From Acidobacteriaceae bacterium (GTDB taxonomy: Bacteria; Acidobacteriota; Terriglobia; Terriglobales; Acidobacteriaceae), in NCBI GenBank assembly GCA_003152195.1, contig PLZN01000067.1, forward strand, positions 908 through 35,115: DNA of 34,208 nucleotides. Reading direction: 5' to 3'. Positions 14,564-23,400 of this stretch are shown piece by piece (the stretch's first letter is position 1; the number at the start of each line of letters is the position of its first letter). The notes under the pieces are model-generated. The model saw only the letters and a program-made list of their open reading frames with translations, did no database searches and was not told the origin of the DNA. The position numbers and the translations under genes are program-made.

Positions 14564-15871
14564 ATGGAGATCATGACCCAGATATCCCAGGTCGAACGTA
14601 TTCCGTATGATGACGGCGCCGGGCGCGCGCGACGTTCCCTGGAGAATTTGACGAACGGTCCGGCCGAGTCCAAAGGCCGCTGGTTGATGCTCGCCTTCGC
14701 CTTTGTCGCCACGGTCATCAATTATCTTGACCGGCAAACGCTTTCGGTTCTTGCCCCGGTGATGCTTGAGCGCTTCAAGATTTCGGCCACGACATACAGC
14801 CACATCATTTTTGCGTTTATGTTGGCCTATACCGTGATGAACGGGGTTTCAGGCCCGCTGCTCGATCGACTGGGAACCAAAATCGGGTATGCGCTAACTA
14901 TCGCGTGGTGGTCCGCGGCCGAGATTCTTCATGCTTTTTCAGGTGGAGCGATCAGCCTGGGAGTATTCCGATTTCTCCTCGGCGTTGGCGAAGCGGGAAA
15001 CTATCCTGCGGGAGTCAAGGTCATCGGGGAGTGGTTTCCACCGCGGGAGCGATCATTAGCATCGGGAATCTTTAATAGCGGCGCAGCGGTCGGAGCGATG
15101 CTCGCGCCTCCCTTGCTAGCGTGGACGGTGCTGCAAATGGGCTGGCAGGCATCGTTCGTCATTGTGGGCGCTTTAGGGTTCGTCTGGTTGGGAGCTTGGT
15201 TAATCTTCTATCGCACACCTCCAGACACCCCCGGAGAAGTTGAATCTCCTCCCCCTGCTGTTTGGGCTCTGGCTAAGTCGCGCTTTGTTTGGCAGTTCAC
15301 GTTGTCCAAGGTCTTCGCGGATCCTGTCTGGTATTTCTACACCTTCTGGTTTCCCCAGTATTTGAAAGTTGGACATGGATTCACCATGAAAGAAATCGGG
15401 GAAACCGCATGGATCCCATTCTTTACCGGAGGCGTTGGGAACTTAGCAGGTGGTTTCTTGTGCAGCTGGCTGCTACGGGTTGGACTATCCCCGCAAACTG
15501 CCCGCCGGGTTGGCGTCTTAATCTTCTCGGCTCCGATGGTAGCGGCTGTACCGGCGGCTATGGTTCATAGCTCGATGTTTGCCATCGGGCTGATATCTAC
15601 AGCCACGTTCGGCTATTGCGGGGCTTTGGCAAACGTTCTTGCCATCCCACGAGACTTGTTCCCCAAGAATGCAGTGGCCTCGATTTGGGGTCTCGCAAGT
15701 ATGGGCTCAGGTTTTGGTGGAATGTTCTTCAGTCTGATTACCGGATGGCTTGTCGACCACTATTCGTTCAAACCAGCCTTCGTGCTATTCGGGCTAACTC
15801 CTATCATCGCGGCCGCTCTAATCTGGTCGCTGCCTAGAGCCATCGTGCCGGCTTTGCGCACCAAAGCTTAG
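14564..15871 (+). CDS. MFS organic-acid transporter, anion:cation symporter family (ExuT-like)
   Basis: The 435-residue inner-membrane carrier has about 12 hydrophobic segments. It carries signature stretches of the ACS family, which imports hexuronates, galactonate, glucarate and similar sugar acids: INYLDRQTLSVLAPVM in TM1, GVGEAGNYPAGVKVIGEWFPPRERSLASGIFNSG around TM4-TM5, and FADPVWYFYTFWFPQYL in TM7. The link with exported oxidising enzymes fits import of an acidic sugar product. It is transcribed divergently from the PQQ dehydrogenase and has a clear promoter with the shared operator. Two starts are possible, ATG 14564 and ATG 14573; GGAGA at 14566-14570 is too close to the second, so I keep the first. 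The GntR gene follows on the same strand after about 160 bp. The family is secure; the substrate is inferred. Confidence 0.9.
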   Translation: MEIMTQISQVERIPYDDGAGRARRSLENLTNGPAESKGRWLMLAFAFVATVINYLDRQTLSVLAPVMLERFKISATTYSHIIFAFMLAYTVMNGVSGPLLDRLGTKIGYALTIAWWSAAEILHAFSGGAISLGVFRFLLGVGEAGNYPAGVKVIGEWFPPRERSLASGIFNSGAAVGAMLAPPLLAWTVLQMGWQASFVIVGALGFVWLGAWLIFYRTPPDTPGEVESPPPAVWALAKSRFVWQFTLSKVFADPVWYFYTFWFPQYLKVGHGFTMKEIGETAWIPFFTGGVGNLAGGFLCSWLLRVGLSPQTARRVGVLIFSAPMVAAVPAAMVHSSMFAIGLISTATFGYCGALANVLAIPRDLFPKNAVASIWGLASMGSGFGGMFFSLITGWLVDHYSFKPAFVLFGLTPIIAAALIWSLPRAIVPALRTKA

Positions 15872-16031
15872 ATAAATGATTGCCATGCCTGGTAACTATT
15901 TCGTTGAGTTGATGAGAAGCAAATGGGGCAGGAAGGGAAGACACGCTGTGGTAACATTTGGACGATGTGGTTGATTCCACAAGGGTTCAGAGCTCTTGTT
16001 TCGGAACAACAATTTAAACAGCGAGGCTGGC

Positions 16032-16769
16032 TTGAAAAAACCTGCGATAGTATCTACCCGCTCTAAGCCTTCAGGGGAGTCACTCGCCGGAAGGGCATAC
16101 CAGCAGATCCGCGACGAGATTCTAAGAGGTGATCTTTCGATTGGGGATGTGTTGTCACGGCGTAAACTGGCCGATCGGCTTAACATGAGCTTCCTGCCAA
16201 TCACGGAAGCCATGCAGCGTCTGGAGGCAGAGGGTCTGGTCGAAAGCCGGCCGCGAATCGGAACGCGGGTCCGTATACCTACAGAGCAGGACATTAGAAA
16301 TAGCTATGTTATCCGCGAGGCTCTCGAATCGCAGGCAGCACGTCTTTGCGCGGAGCAAATCACGGCGAGCGAAAAGAAGCAGCTTCTCAGAAGTGCCAGG
16401 CACCTCGACGATCTTCATAGGGTTTCAGGACCCGAGGCGGAAGATTCAAGATTCCTGTTTTCTGTACATACCTATCATATGCAATTCCACCTGCGGATTG
16501 CTGAACTAGCCCAATGTCCCGGTTTGTCTAGTGCTATTGAGAAGGCGCAGGTGTTAGTGTTCAACTGGCTTTACGACACCGCTGCGGATAACAACAAAAC
16601 ACCACCGCGATTTCACTCGAATCTAGCGGACGCGTTGTGTTCTGGAGATCCGCTTGTGGCCGACGCCGCCATGCGGACACATATTCGCAACGGCCTTGAC
16701 TGGGTGCTTGAGCGACTGGCCAACTCTGAACATGGCAATAGCTGGCGCCTCAAAAGCGGCAGGAGTTAG
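16032..16769 (+). CDS. GntR-family transcriptional regulator, FadR/FCD subfamily
   Basis: A winged helix-turn-helix occupies about residues 15-85 (AYQQIRDEILRGDLSIGDVLSRRKLA; EGLVESRPRIGTRVRIP). An all-helical FCD ligand domain follows, with histidines typical of its metal site (HTYHMQFH; RFHSNLADALCSGDPLVADAAMRTHI). Such proteins usually repress sugar-acid or carboxylate genes until an acidic metabolite binds. The recognition helix reads NMSFLPITEAMQRLE where most relatives have SRTPVREAL-like sequence, so the two usual DNA-contact arginines (FadR R45 and R49) are Phe and Thr. No in-frame ATG precedes the HTH. TTG 16032 has GAGG at 16023-16026, five bases upstream, and is preferred over TTG 15996, whose AGGG lies 11 bases away. 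It lies amid promoters carrying TGATATATCA and is its best candidate binder. Confidence 0.88.
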   Translation: MKKPAIVSTRSKPSGESLAGRAYQQIRDEILRGDLSIGDVLSRRKLADRLNMSFLPITEAMQRLEAEGLVESRPRIGTRVRIPTEQDIRNSYVIREALESQAARLCAEQITASEKKQLLRSARHLDDLHRVSGPEAEDSRFLFSVHTYHMQFHLRIAELAQCPGLSSAIEKAQVLVFNWLYDTAADNNKTPPRFHSNLADALCSGDPLVADAAMRTHIRNGLDWVLERLANSEHGNSWRLKSGRS

Positions 16770-16882
16770 TGTCCTCGGTTATAAGTCCGTTCACAAAACG
16801 CGGAGAAGCTTCTTCACGCTGAGCCGACCCGGCTGTGAACCCTTTGGTCAGACAGCACACCGGCGCGGCAACGAAATAGATG

Positions 16883-16927
16883 TTGACGACAATCGTTCGA
16901 TCGCCATATCCTTGCACTGACATATCA
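16883..16927 (+). promoter_or_regulatory. Promoter of GH29 gene 1 with near-perfect operator at the start point
   Basis: TTGACG (16883-16888), a 16-bp spacer and CATATC (16905-16910) form a promoter. Exactly seven bases after the -10 lies TGACATATCA (16918-16927), nine of ten bases identical to the palindrome TGATATATCA found elsewhere in the cluster. The -10 region itself resembles a weaker half-copy (CGCCATATCC). The same -10 to operator distance occurs upstream of TonB receptor 2. Confidence 0.55.
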
Positions 16928-16989
16928 ACTGTACGAACATGCGCGGCCCAAAAGAACGTTGGGCTCTTACTGCGATGAGGATCTCGATC

Positions 16990-18525
16990 ATGATGAATAG
17001 AAGAAAGTTTGTTTTAACAGCTGGTGCTCTTGCTCTTGGGTCGTCTGCTCGTCTCAGGGGTCAGGGTAAGGTTCCTGATCCAGGACACCAGTTTTCTCCG
17101 CACGAGCTTAACCCCGTCCCTTACATTGAGGAAAGCCCGGTACCTGAGTACAGCTGGGCCCCTACCAGCGCTTATGAGGCGTTCCGGGATATGAAGTTTG
17201 GTGTACGCCTTCATTGGGGGATCTATTCTATCTGGCACCGGGGGAACGAGTCGTGGCCGTTCCTGAAAATGTCATTCGAAGATCGACAGCAGTACAACGA
17301 TCTGTACAAGACGTGGAACCCCGCTGGATTCGACGCTGACGAATGGATCAGCCTGTTCGACGAAAGCGGCATGAAGATGTTTGCCTTCACCAGCAAACAT
17401 CACGAAGGGTTCTCGATGTTCGACACCAAAACCCGCGTGCGGCAGCGTACGAACTGGGCTGCGGCAGGCGGCCCAAGGATTGAATCCTGCGACCTTGCGT
17501 ACAGCATTATGGAGACCCCGTTTCGCCGTGACGTGATAAAGGAGCTTTGCCGCGCGGCAAATAAGCGGAATATCAAAATCGATCTCTACTTTTCACACCC
17601 CGACTGGTATGATGCCGACTTTCGCCCCTACGTTCAGCATCCCCTGCAGGTTCCTTCATCCGCGAAACTACTCTCCGAGGTGGATATCCGACGCACGCAG
17701 CAAAGCTATGGCGGAAATCCTGTCATCGTGGCGGACCCGTCACCCGCCGAAGTGAAGCGGATGATGGAACGTCACCGCGCGCAGCTGGTTGAGTTATTGA
17801 CGAACTATGGAAAAATCGACATGCTGTGCCTTGACATGTATCTGGGTTCCGCTGTTTGGCCGGAGCTCCGCAAGACTGTGCTCAAGATGAGAGAGATACA
17901 ACCTGACGTCATGCTCCGCGACCGCGGCATCGGTAACTACGGTGATTACTACACCCCCGAGCGTGTCGTACCAAGCGGTAAACCGAGCGCCGGCATACCT
18001 TGGTTTGTCATTTACCCGCTGGGGAGCGACTTTTCCTACGAACCTGATCCCTCGAAACATAAGGGTACGGGCTGGATCATCTCCAATTTGGCCGACTCCG
18101 TTGCTAAAGGGGGCGGTTTCATGGTCGGCGTTGGTCCGAGTGCCAATGGTCAAATACACCCCGAAGCTGCCCGGCAGATGAGAGCAGCCGGCGCCTGGCT
18201 TAAGGTTAATGGTGAGGCGATTTACGCAACCCGGCCCCGTGATGAATCCTGGTCCGAAGGTGAATCGATTCGGTACACGCGAACAAAAGACCGGCAGACT
18301 GCGTATGCGATCAGTTTGCAATGGCCAGGAAAGGAGCTGCTGCTGACGACGTTAAAACCACGCGCCGGATCCGAGATTCGCCTGTTGGGCTACCCAAAGC
18401 CTTTGCAATGGACACTCGACCCAGCCCGTGGCCTTGCGATCGCTATCCCAACCGATTTACAGGATCCTGCGCACCGTCCTTGTGAATTTGCGTGGTGCTT
18501 CAAAATCGCAAGCGATAATGCCTGA
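16990..18525 (+). CDS. Tat-exported GH29 (alpha-L-fucosidase family) glycosidase 1
   Basis: The 511-residue protein has a Tat leader (NRRKFVLTAGALALG near the start) and a GH29 TIM-barrel. GH29 enzymes release alpha-L-fucose from glycan ends by a retaining mechanism. Family stretches include FGVRLHWGIYSIWHRG, TSKHHEGFSMFDTKTR, KIDLYFSHPDWYDADFRPY, and IDMLCLDMYLG, where the aspartate after CL matches the GH29 nucleophile. RDRGIGNYGDYYTPE and GGGFMVGVGPSANGQ follow. A C-terminal beta domain ends FAWCFKI. GAGG at 16977-16980 precedes ATG 16990 by nine bases; upstream ATGs at 16939 and 16975 lack a ribosome site and would lengthen the leader. It converges on a close paralogue at 18585-20144. Fucose specificity is not proven; a GH29-like enzyme of other specificity remains possible. 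Confidence 0.88.
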   Translation: MMNRRKFVLTAGALALGSSARLRGQGKVPDPGHQFSPHELNPVPYIEESPVPEYSWAPTSAYEAFRDMKFGVRLHWGIYSIWHRGNESWPFLKMSFEDRQQYNDLYKTWNPAGFDADEWISLFDESGMKMFAFTSKHHEGFSMFDTKTRVRQRTNWAAAGGPRIESCDLAYSIMETPFRRDVIKELCRAANKRNIKIDLYFSHPDWYDADFRPYVQHPLQVPSSAKLLSEVDIRRTQQSYGGNPVIVADPSPAEVKRMMERHRAQLVELLTNYGKIDMLCLDMYLGSAVWPELRKTVLKMREIQPDVMLRDRGIGNYGDYYTPERVVPSGKPSAGIPWFVIYPLGSDFSYEPDPSKHKGTGWIISNLADSVAKGGGFMVGVGPSANGQIHPEAARQMRAAGAWLKVNGEAIYATRPRDESWSEGESIRYTRTKDRQTAYAISLQWPGKELLLTTLKPRAGSEIRLLGYPKPLQWTLDPARGLAIAIPTDLQDPAHRPCEFAWCFKIASDNA

Positions 18526-18551
18526 TTCCAGAAGACCCGAATCTAGATGAG

Positions 18552-18603
18552 CGAAAGTGTTGAACGGCCTACGGGCGAACTCCGTCAAGCGTTCACACTT
18601 TCG
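18552..18603. terminator. Stem-loop between convergent GH29 genes
   Basis: CGAAAGTGTTGAACG (18552-18566) pairs with CGTTCACACTTTCG (18590-18603) with a single bulged T, giving a 14-bp stem and a 23-base loop. The right arm lies inside the last codons of the minus-strand GH29 gene. The position suits a bidirectional terminator. The left arm could instead be a remnant of a second copy of that gene's end. Confidence 0.45.
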
Positions 18604-20144
18604 ATCTTGAACGTCCACGCGCACTGGCAAGGTCGGGCCGCCTCGTTTTGCAGCTGTTCCGGAATGGTGATGGTGAGTCCTTGCGCCGAATCGTACTTCC
18701 ACTTCAACGGCTCGGCGAAGCCCAGCATGTAGATGCTCGATCCTGTTTTTGGTTGGATAGAGCTTAGCAAGAGTTGCTTGCCAGGCCACACGAGCGAGTG
18801 GGCATAAGCCGTACGCCTGTCCTTGGATCGGGTGTAGCGAATGTTGTCGCCTTCAGACCAAAGTAAGCCATCGCGGGCACGTGTCGCATAAATCCCTTCA
18901 CCATTGACCTTAAGCCAATCTCCTGTTGCCCGGAGTTGCCGCGCAGCCTCCGGGTTGAATTGTCCGTTGGCACTTGGACCAACTCCCACCATGAAACCGC
19001 CACCCTTGGCGACCGAATCCACCAGGTTGTCGACGATCCACTTCGTGCCCTTGTGTTTAGCTGGGTCGGGCTCGTAAGAGAAATCGGAACCAAGCGGATA
19101 GATGACCAACCAGGGAACGTCGGACGTGACATGGCCAGAGGGTACAACTCGCTCCGGAGTATAGTAATCGCCGTAGCTGCCGATTCCACGATTGCGCAGC
19201 ATCACGTTTGGCTGGAGTTGCCGCAGCTTGAGAATCGTTTCCCGCATCTGCGGCCATACTTTCGGCCCCCAGTGGATATCCAGACACAGCATGTCGATGG
19301 TTCCATAGTTAGTCAATAATTCCGTCAACTGCTGGCGATGACGCCGCACCATGCGGTCAACCTCGAGCGGGGTTGGATCCGGCACCATGACGAACCTATT
19401 TCCGAGCCGGACTTTTCGCTTTTCCCAGAATGCCTCAACCGATCCATCCGAGGCGCGCCATCCATATAGTTCGGGAGAGTCCGGGACCTGGAGCGGATCT
19501 TCACCATAAGGGCGGAAATCAGCGTCGTACCAATCGGGGTGCGAAAAATAAAGGTCAATCTTGATGTCGCGCTTGTGAGCAGCGTCGCAAAGCTCCTTGA
19601 TGATATCCCGGCGAAACGGAGTTTCCATAATGCTGTATGCGAGGTCGCAGGGCTCTATCTTTGGGCCGCCCGCTGCCGTCCAGTTGACACGCTGCCGCAC
19701 ACGGGTTTTGGTGTCGAACATGGAAAAGCCTTCGTGATGCTTGCTGGTAAATGCGAACATCTTCAGGCCGCTGTCGGCAAATAGATTCATCCATTCGTTA
19801 GCGTCGAATCCGGCAGGGTTCCACGTCTTGTACAGATCGTTGTATTTTTGCCGATCTTCGAACGACATACCCAGGAACGGCCACGACTCTGCCCCTCGGT
19901 GCCAGATGGAATAGAGTCCCCAATGAAGGCGCACACCAAACTTCATGTCACGAAATGCTTCATAGGCACTGTGGGGAGCCCAATGGTATTCAGGGACGGG
20001 TTCCGCCTCCACATACCACTCGCCCTTGATTACATCGGGTGGAAACCGGTGCTCCATAGAAGTGGAGTCCGCATGAACTCTTGACTTGGAAGCCAACGCA
20101 AGTGCAGCAGCGGAAAACAGGAAGTGTCTTCTGTTCATTGTCAT
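18585..20144 (-). CDS. Tat-exported GH29 (alpha-L-fucosidase family) glycosidase 2
   Basis: The 519-residue paralogue of the neighbouring protein has leader MTMNRRHFLFSAAALALAS, a Tat signal. The catalytic-domain stretches FGVRLHWGLYSIWHRG, TSKHHEGFSMFDTKTR, KIDLYFSHPDWYDADFRPY, IDMLCLDIHWG (putative nucleophile Asp), NRGIGSYGDYYTPE and GGGFMVGVGPSANGQ are near-identical in the two proteins. They differ mostly around residues 225-260, where protein 2 carries a longer segment (YGWRASDGSVEAFWEKRKVRLG) in place of LLSEVDIRRTQQSYGG. That region could alter the substrate pocket. It reads towards gene 1, so the pair is an old inverted duplication. Its promoter at 20212-20240 carries the shared operator. 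The SD is weak (GAGGA about 12 bases from ATG 20144); the ATG two codons later would give the same signal. Confidence 0.88.
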   Translation of the reverse strand: MTMNRRHFLFSAAALALASKSRVHADSTSMEHRFPPDVIKGEWYVEAEPVPEYHWAPHSAYEAFRDMKFGVRLHWGLYSIWHRGAESWPFLGMSFEDRQKYNDLYKTWNPAGFDANEWMNLFADSGLKMFAFTSKHHEGFSMFDTKTRVRQRVNWTAAGGPKIEPCDLAYSIMETPFRRDIIKELCDAAHKRDIKIDLYFSHPDWYDADFRPYGEDPLQVPDSPELYGWRASDGSVEAFWEKRKVRLGNRFVMVPDPTPLEVDRMVRRHRQQLTELLTNYGTIDMLCLDIHWGPKVWPQMRETILKLRQLQPNVMLRNRGIGSYGDYYTPERVVPSGHVTSDVPWLVIYPLGSDFSYEPDPAKHKGTKWIVDNLVDSVAKGGGFMVGVGPSANGQFNPEAARQLRATGDWLKVNGEGIYATRARDGLLWSEGDNIRYTRSKDRRTAYAHSLVWPGKQLLLSSIQPKTGSSIYMLGFAEPLKWKYDSAQGLTITIPEQLQNEAARPCQCAWTFKIESVNA

Positions 20145-20173
20145 GTCGGCAGCTGGTCCTCGTAAATTCTATT

Positions 20174-20194
20174 GCCGGGGCAGGAAGCCCCGGC
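20174..20194 (-). other. GC-rich hairpin in the 5' leader of GH29 gene 2
   Basis: GCCGGGGC (20174-20181) and GCCCCGGC (20187-20194) make a perfect 8-bp stem with a five-base loop. On the plus strand it is followed by CTTTTG, but no plus-strand gene precedes it. On the minus strand it falls in the expected untranslated leader of the GH29 gene, between the proposed start point near 20206 and the ATG at 20144. It may affect mRNA stability or act as a leader control; nothing shows which. Confidence 0.5.
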
Positions 20195-20211
20195 CTTTTG
20201 CGTCCGGTCGT

Positions 20212-20240
20212 TGATATATCAGTGATCATGGTGTTGTCAA
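20212..20240 (-). promoter_or_regulatory. Promoter of GH29 gene 2 with operator palindrome over the -10
   Basis: On the minus strand a perfect TTGACA (20240-20235), a 16-bp spacer and TATATC (20218-20213) form the promoter. The -10 is inside the perfect palindrome TGATATATCA (20212-20221). The geometry is the same as at the MFS promoter. A protein bound there would cover the -10, so repression is the simplest reading. Confidence 0.68.
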
Positions 20241-20404
20241 GCGAAATTCATTTCAGGCCGAATCAATGCCCCCGCGGGCAATGATACGTTTGGTGAGCTG
20301 GCCCCTCCTGTCTCGGAGAGTTACGGTTATTTCCGCCGGTCCGGGCTGCTGGCATTGCAGTAGCCTCTCCATGCCATACGCGGAAAAGCCCCAAGAAAAT
20401 ACTC

Positions 20405-20449
20405 TTGACAGCGTTTAGTTTCCTCATCTAATGTCCTACTGCCATATCA
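20405..20449 (+). promoter_or_regulatory. Promoter of TonB receptor 2 with operator-like site at the start point
   Basis: A perfect TTGACA (20405-20410), a 16-bp spacer and TCTAAT (20427-20432, five of six) form the promoter. Seven bases further lies TGCCATATCA (20440-20449), eight of ten identical to TGATATATCA. The -10 to operator gap equals that of GH29 gene 1. Confidence 0.55.
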
Positions 20450-20494
20450 AAGAGTAGGCGAACGATCCATTGCTTTTCTTCGAGGAGGTTCTAA

Positions 20495-23400
20495 ATGTCA
20501 GCCATGATCGTGGCCCGTTTCAGCGTCCGTTCAGTCCTTTCTTCAATGAGAGTCGCGATGGCCGTGTTGCTGCTGGTTTGTTCTACCGCGGCAATCAGGG
20601 CCCAGACTACGAGCGCCACGGTGGTGGGAACTCTTACTGATTCTTCTGGCGCACGGATTGCCGGCGGCACCGTGAGCATAAAGAACCTCGCCACTGGGAT
20701 CGAGCACAGCACCACCACCGACACGAATGGTGAGTACGTCGTCCCCGATCTCCCGGCGGCACATTATTCCATTACATTCTCGATGGCGGGCTTTCGGCCG
20801 TTTGTCATGTCCGATGTGGAACTTCTTGTTGCACAGCGGGCGACTCTTGATGCCACGCTCGAGATCGGCGAGGCCACACAGGTCGTGACCGTAAACACCG
20901 CGGCGCCCATGGTGGACACCACCGTCTCTGAAGTTGGCCAGGTGGTCGACACAACAACGATCGAACATGTCCCGCTGAATGGACGAAGCTTTTGGCAGTT
21001 GACGAACATGGTTCCCGGTGTCACCTACACGCCGGCTGGTCAGAATTTAAATCTCAACGGCAGCAGCCTGCGCGCAAGCGTGGTCGATGTCAATATCAAT
21101 GGCGGTCCTCCCAATCAGACCGGCTGGATGCTGGATGGCGCTTTCATCACCGAGATGCAGGGTGGCGGTACGATCATCCAGCCTGAGGTGGATGCTTTGC
21201 AGGAGTTCAACGTTGAGGGTGCGCTGCTTCCGGCCGAGTTCGGGCTGACAGCGAACATGGTCAACGTCACAACAAGGAGTGGGTCGAATCAATTTCACGG
21301 CGAGGTGTTCGAATTTCTTCGCAACTCGGCGCTGGAGGCGGCGAACTATTTCTACGTGAGGCCTGTCGGATCGAATCAGAAGAACGAGCCTTTGCGCCGC
21401 AATCAATACGGATTTACGCTAGGGGGCCCGATCGCCAGGAACAAGGCCTTCTTCTTCGTGGACTACGAGCGAACAGGCCTTCTGGAGGGCCTGGATTATA
21501 GCAATGTGGTTCCAAGTCTAGCGGAGCGCACGGGCAACTTTTCCGATCTCCTGCCAAAGGTAATCTCAGACCCACTTACTGGAAAGCCTTTCCCCGGAAA
21601 CATAATTCCAGCTTCCCGTCTCGCCGCTAACCCTCCAGGGGTATTTTTCTTAAATTATTTGCCACTCCCAAATCAACTGAGGGGAACAACATCCTACAAC
21701 ACAATTGCCCCTTCGATGGTGCAAGCTCTGCAGCGTGGCGATGCCAGGGTCGACTACCACATCAGCGAAAGGAACCAGATCTTTGGCAGGTATTCCATCA
21801 ACGACAATCAGGAAACGGATCCGAACCAATTCACTACGTTAGGCACTCAGCCACTAGAAAGCCGAGGTCAAAATGCCGCGGCTACCTTTACGCATGTTTG
21901 GAATCCGCGCTGGCTTTCAGAGGCACGGGCGTCCTATTACCGGAGTATCTTCCATTTTCGGGGAATCTTACAGGGCACAAACTTCAACCAGGAAGCAGGT
22001 GTGCAAGGTTTTAATGACACCACGCCGATCTTTGGCTTCCCGGAAATCGAAATGACGAATTACGCCTCTTTCCTGGGCTCACCCTCGAACCAACTACCAA
22101 AGTCCAACCAGCACAGAAACCTGCAGTTTGGCCTTAGCACAACGTACTCGCAGGGTCGCCACAACATCAAATTCGGCGCCGGCCTGACTCATGAGCGTGG
22201 AGGCTTTATCAATGGCTCCTCATCGACCGGAATCTTTGATTTTACCAGCATTTATTCAGGCAACGCCTTTGCTGAGTTCTTGCTTGGTATTCCAGAGAAT
22301 GTCACCCGCGATTATTACAAAACGCTGAACGGGGACTTTGGGTACTATATGAATGCTTATGTGCAGGACAACTATCGTGTCAGTGAAAGATTGACGCTAA
22401 ATCTGGGATTTCGGTTAGAGCGCAATACGTTTTACCAAGGTATCAATGGCGGCAAAACCGCGTTTGACCAAGCGACCCAAAAAATTGTCGTCCCGTCAAA
22501 TTTTAGTCCCAACGCGCAACTATTGACTCCCGAACTGCTCCAGCTGTTTCCCGATCGCATCGAGTATACGAAGAGTCTGGGGTTACCGAACTCGATTCAG
22601 CCCGCGGAGTGGGACTATGTACCACGCATTGGCATAGCGTGGCGTCCGCCGGATATATCCAAGAATATGACGAGTGTCGTACGTGCAGGCTATGGGATAT
22701 TTCAGCTATTCACCGATTTCAACAACATTAACAATGAAGTCGCGACTATACCGTTTATCGCGGCGACCACTGTACTGAACAATGCGCCGCCAGCCATACC
22801 GCAGCTCACATGGGCTAATTATTTCCAGGGTGAGCCCAATGCCCTCCCCAACCCGCATCCAGGGCAAGCTTGTTCATTTGGATTAGTCCTGGACAGCTGT
22901 TCTACGCCAAACTCTCAGAATGGTGCTACTTCATGGCGAAACCAGTATGTCCAGCAATGGACGCTAGCATATCAGACCCAGCTCGCATCCCGAGTATCGT
23001 TTGATGTGACGTATTTAGGAACTAAGACCACGCACCTTAATTCTTCCGTAAGCAGCAACGATCCCTCGCCTGGTCCCGGAAACGTCCAGGCACGCCGGCC
23101 GTATCCGCAGTGGGGCGTCATGCTCTACGACAACAACAACAGCCATGCGAACTATAATGCGTTGCAGGTGAAACTCGAAGACCGATCGTGGCACGGGCTA
23201 ACTTTGTTGGCGGCTTACTCTTATTCGAAATGCATGGATCAAGGCAACAATGGGACTGAGTATTTTTTTCTGAGACAGTATGCTGTTTGTGCCTACAATT
23301 TTCCGCAGGTCTTCTCCCCCAGTTTCAATTACGCGTTGCCATTCGGCTCAGGGCAGGCATTTCTCAACCGGGATGGCTGGGTCAACCAGGTCGCCGGTGG

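Noticed and set aside
22651-22660. GGATATATCC, similar to the operator palindrome
   Set aside because: It lies within the TonB receptor 2 coding region, differs at both ends and has no promoter around it.
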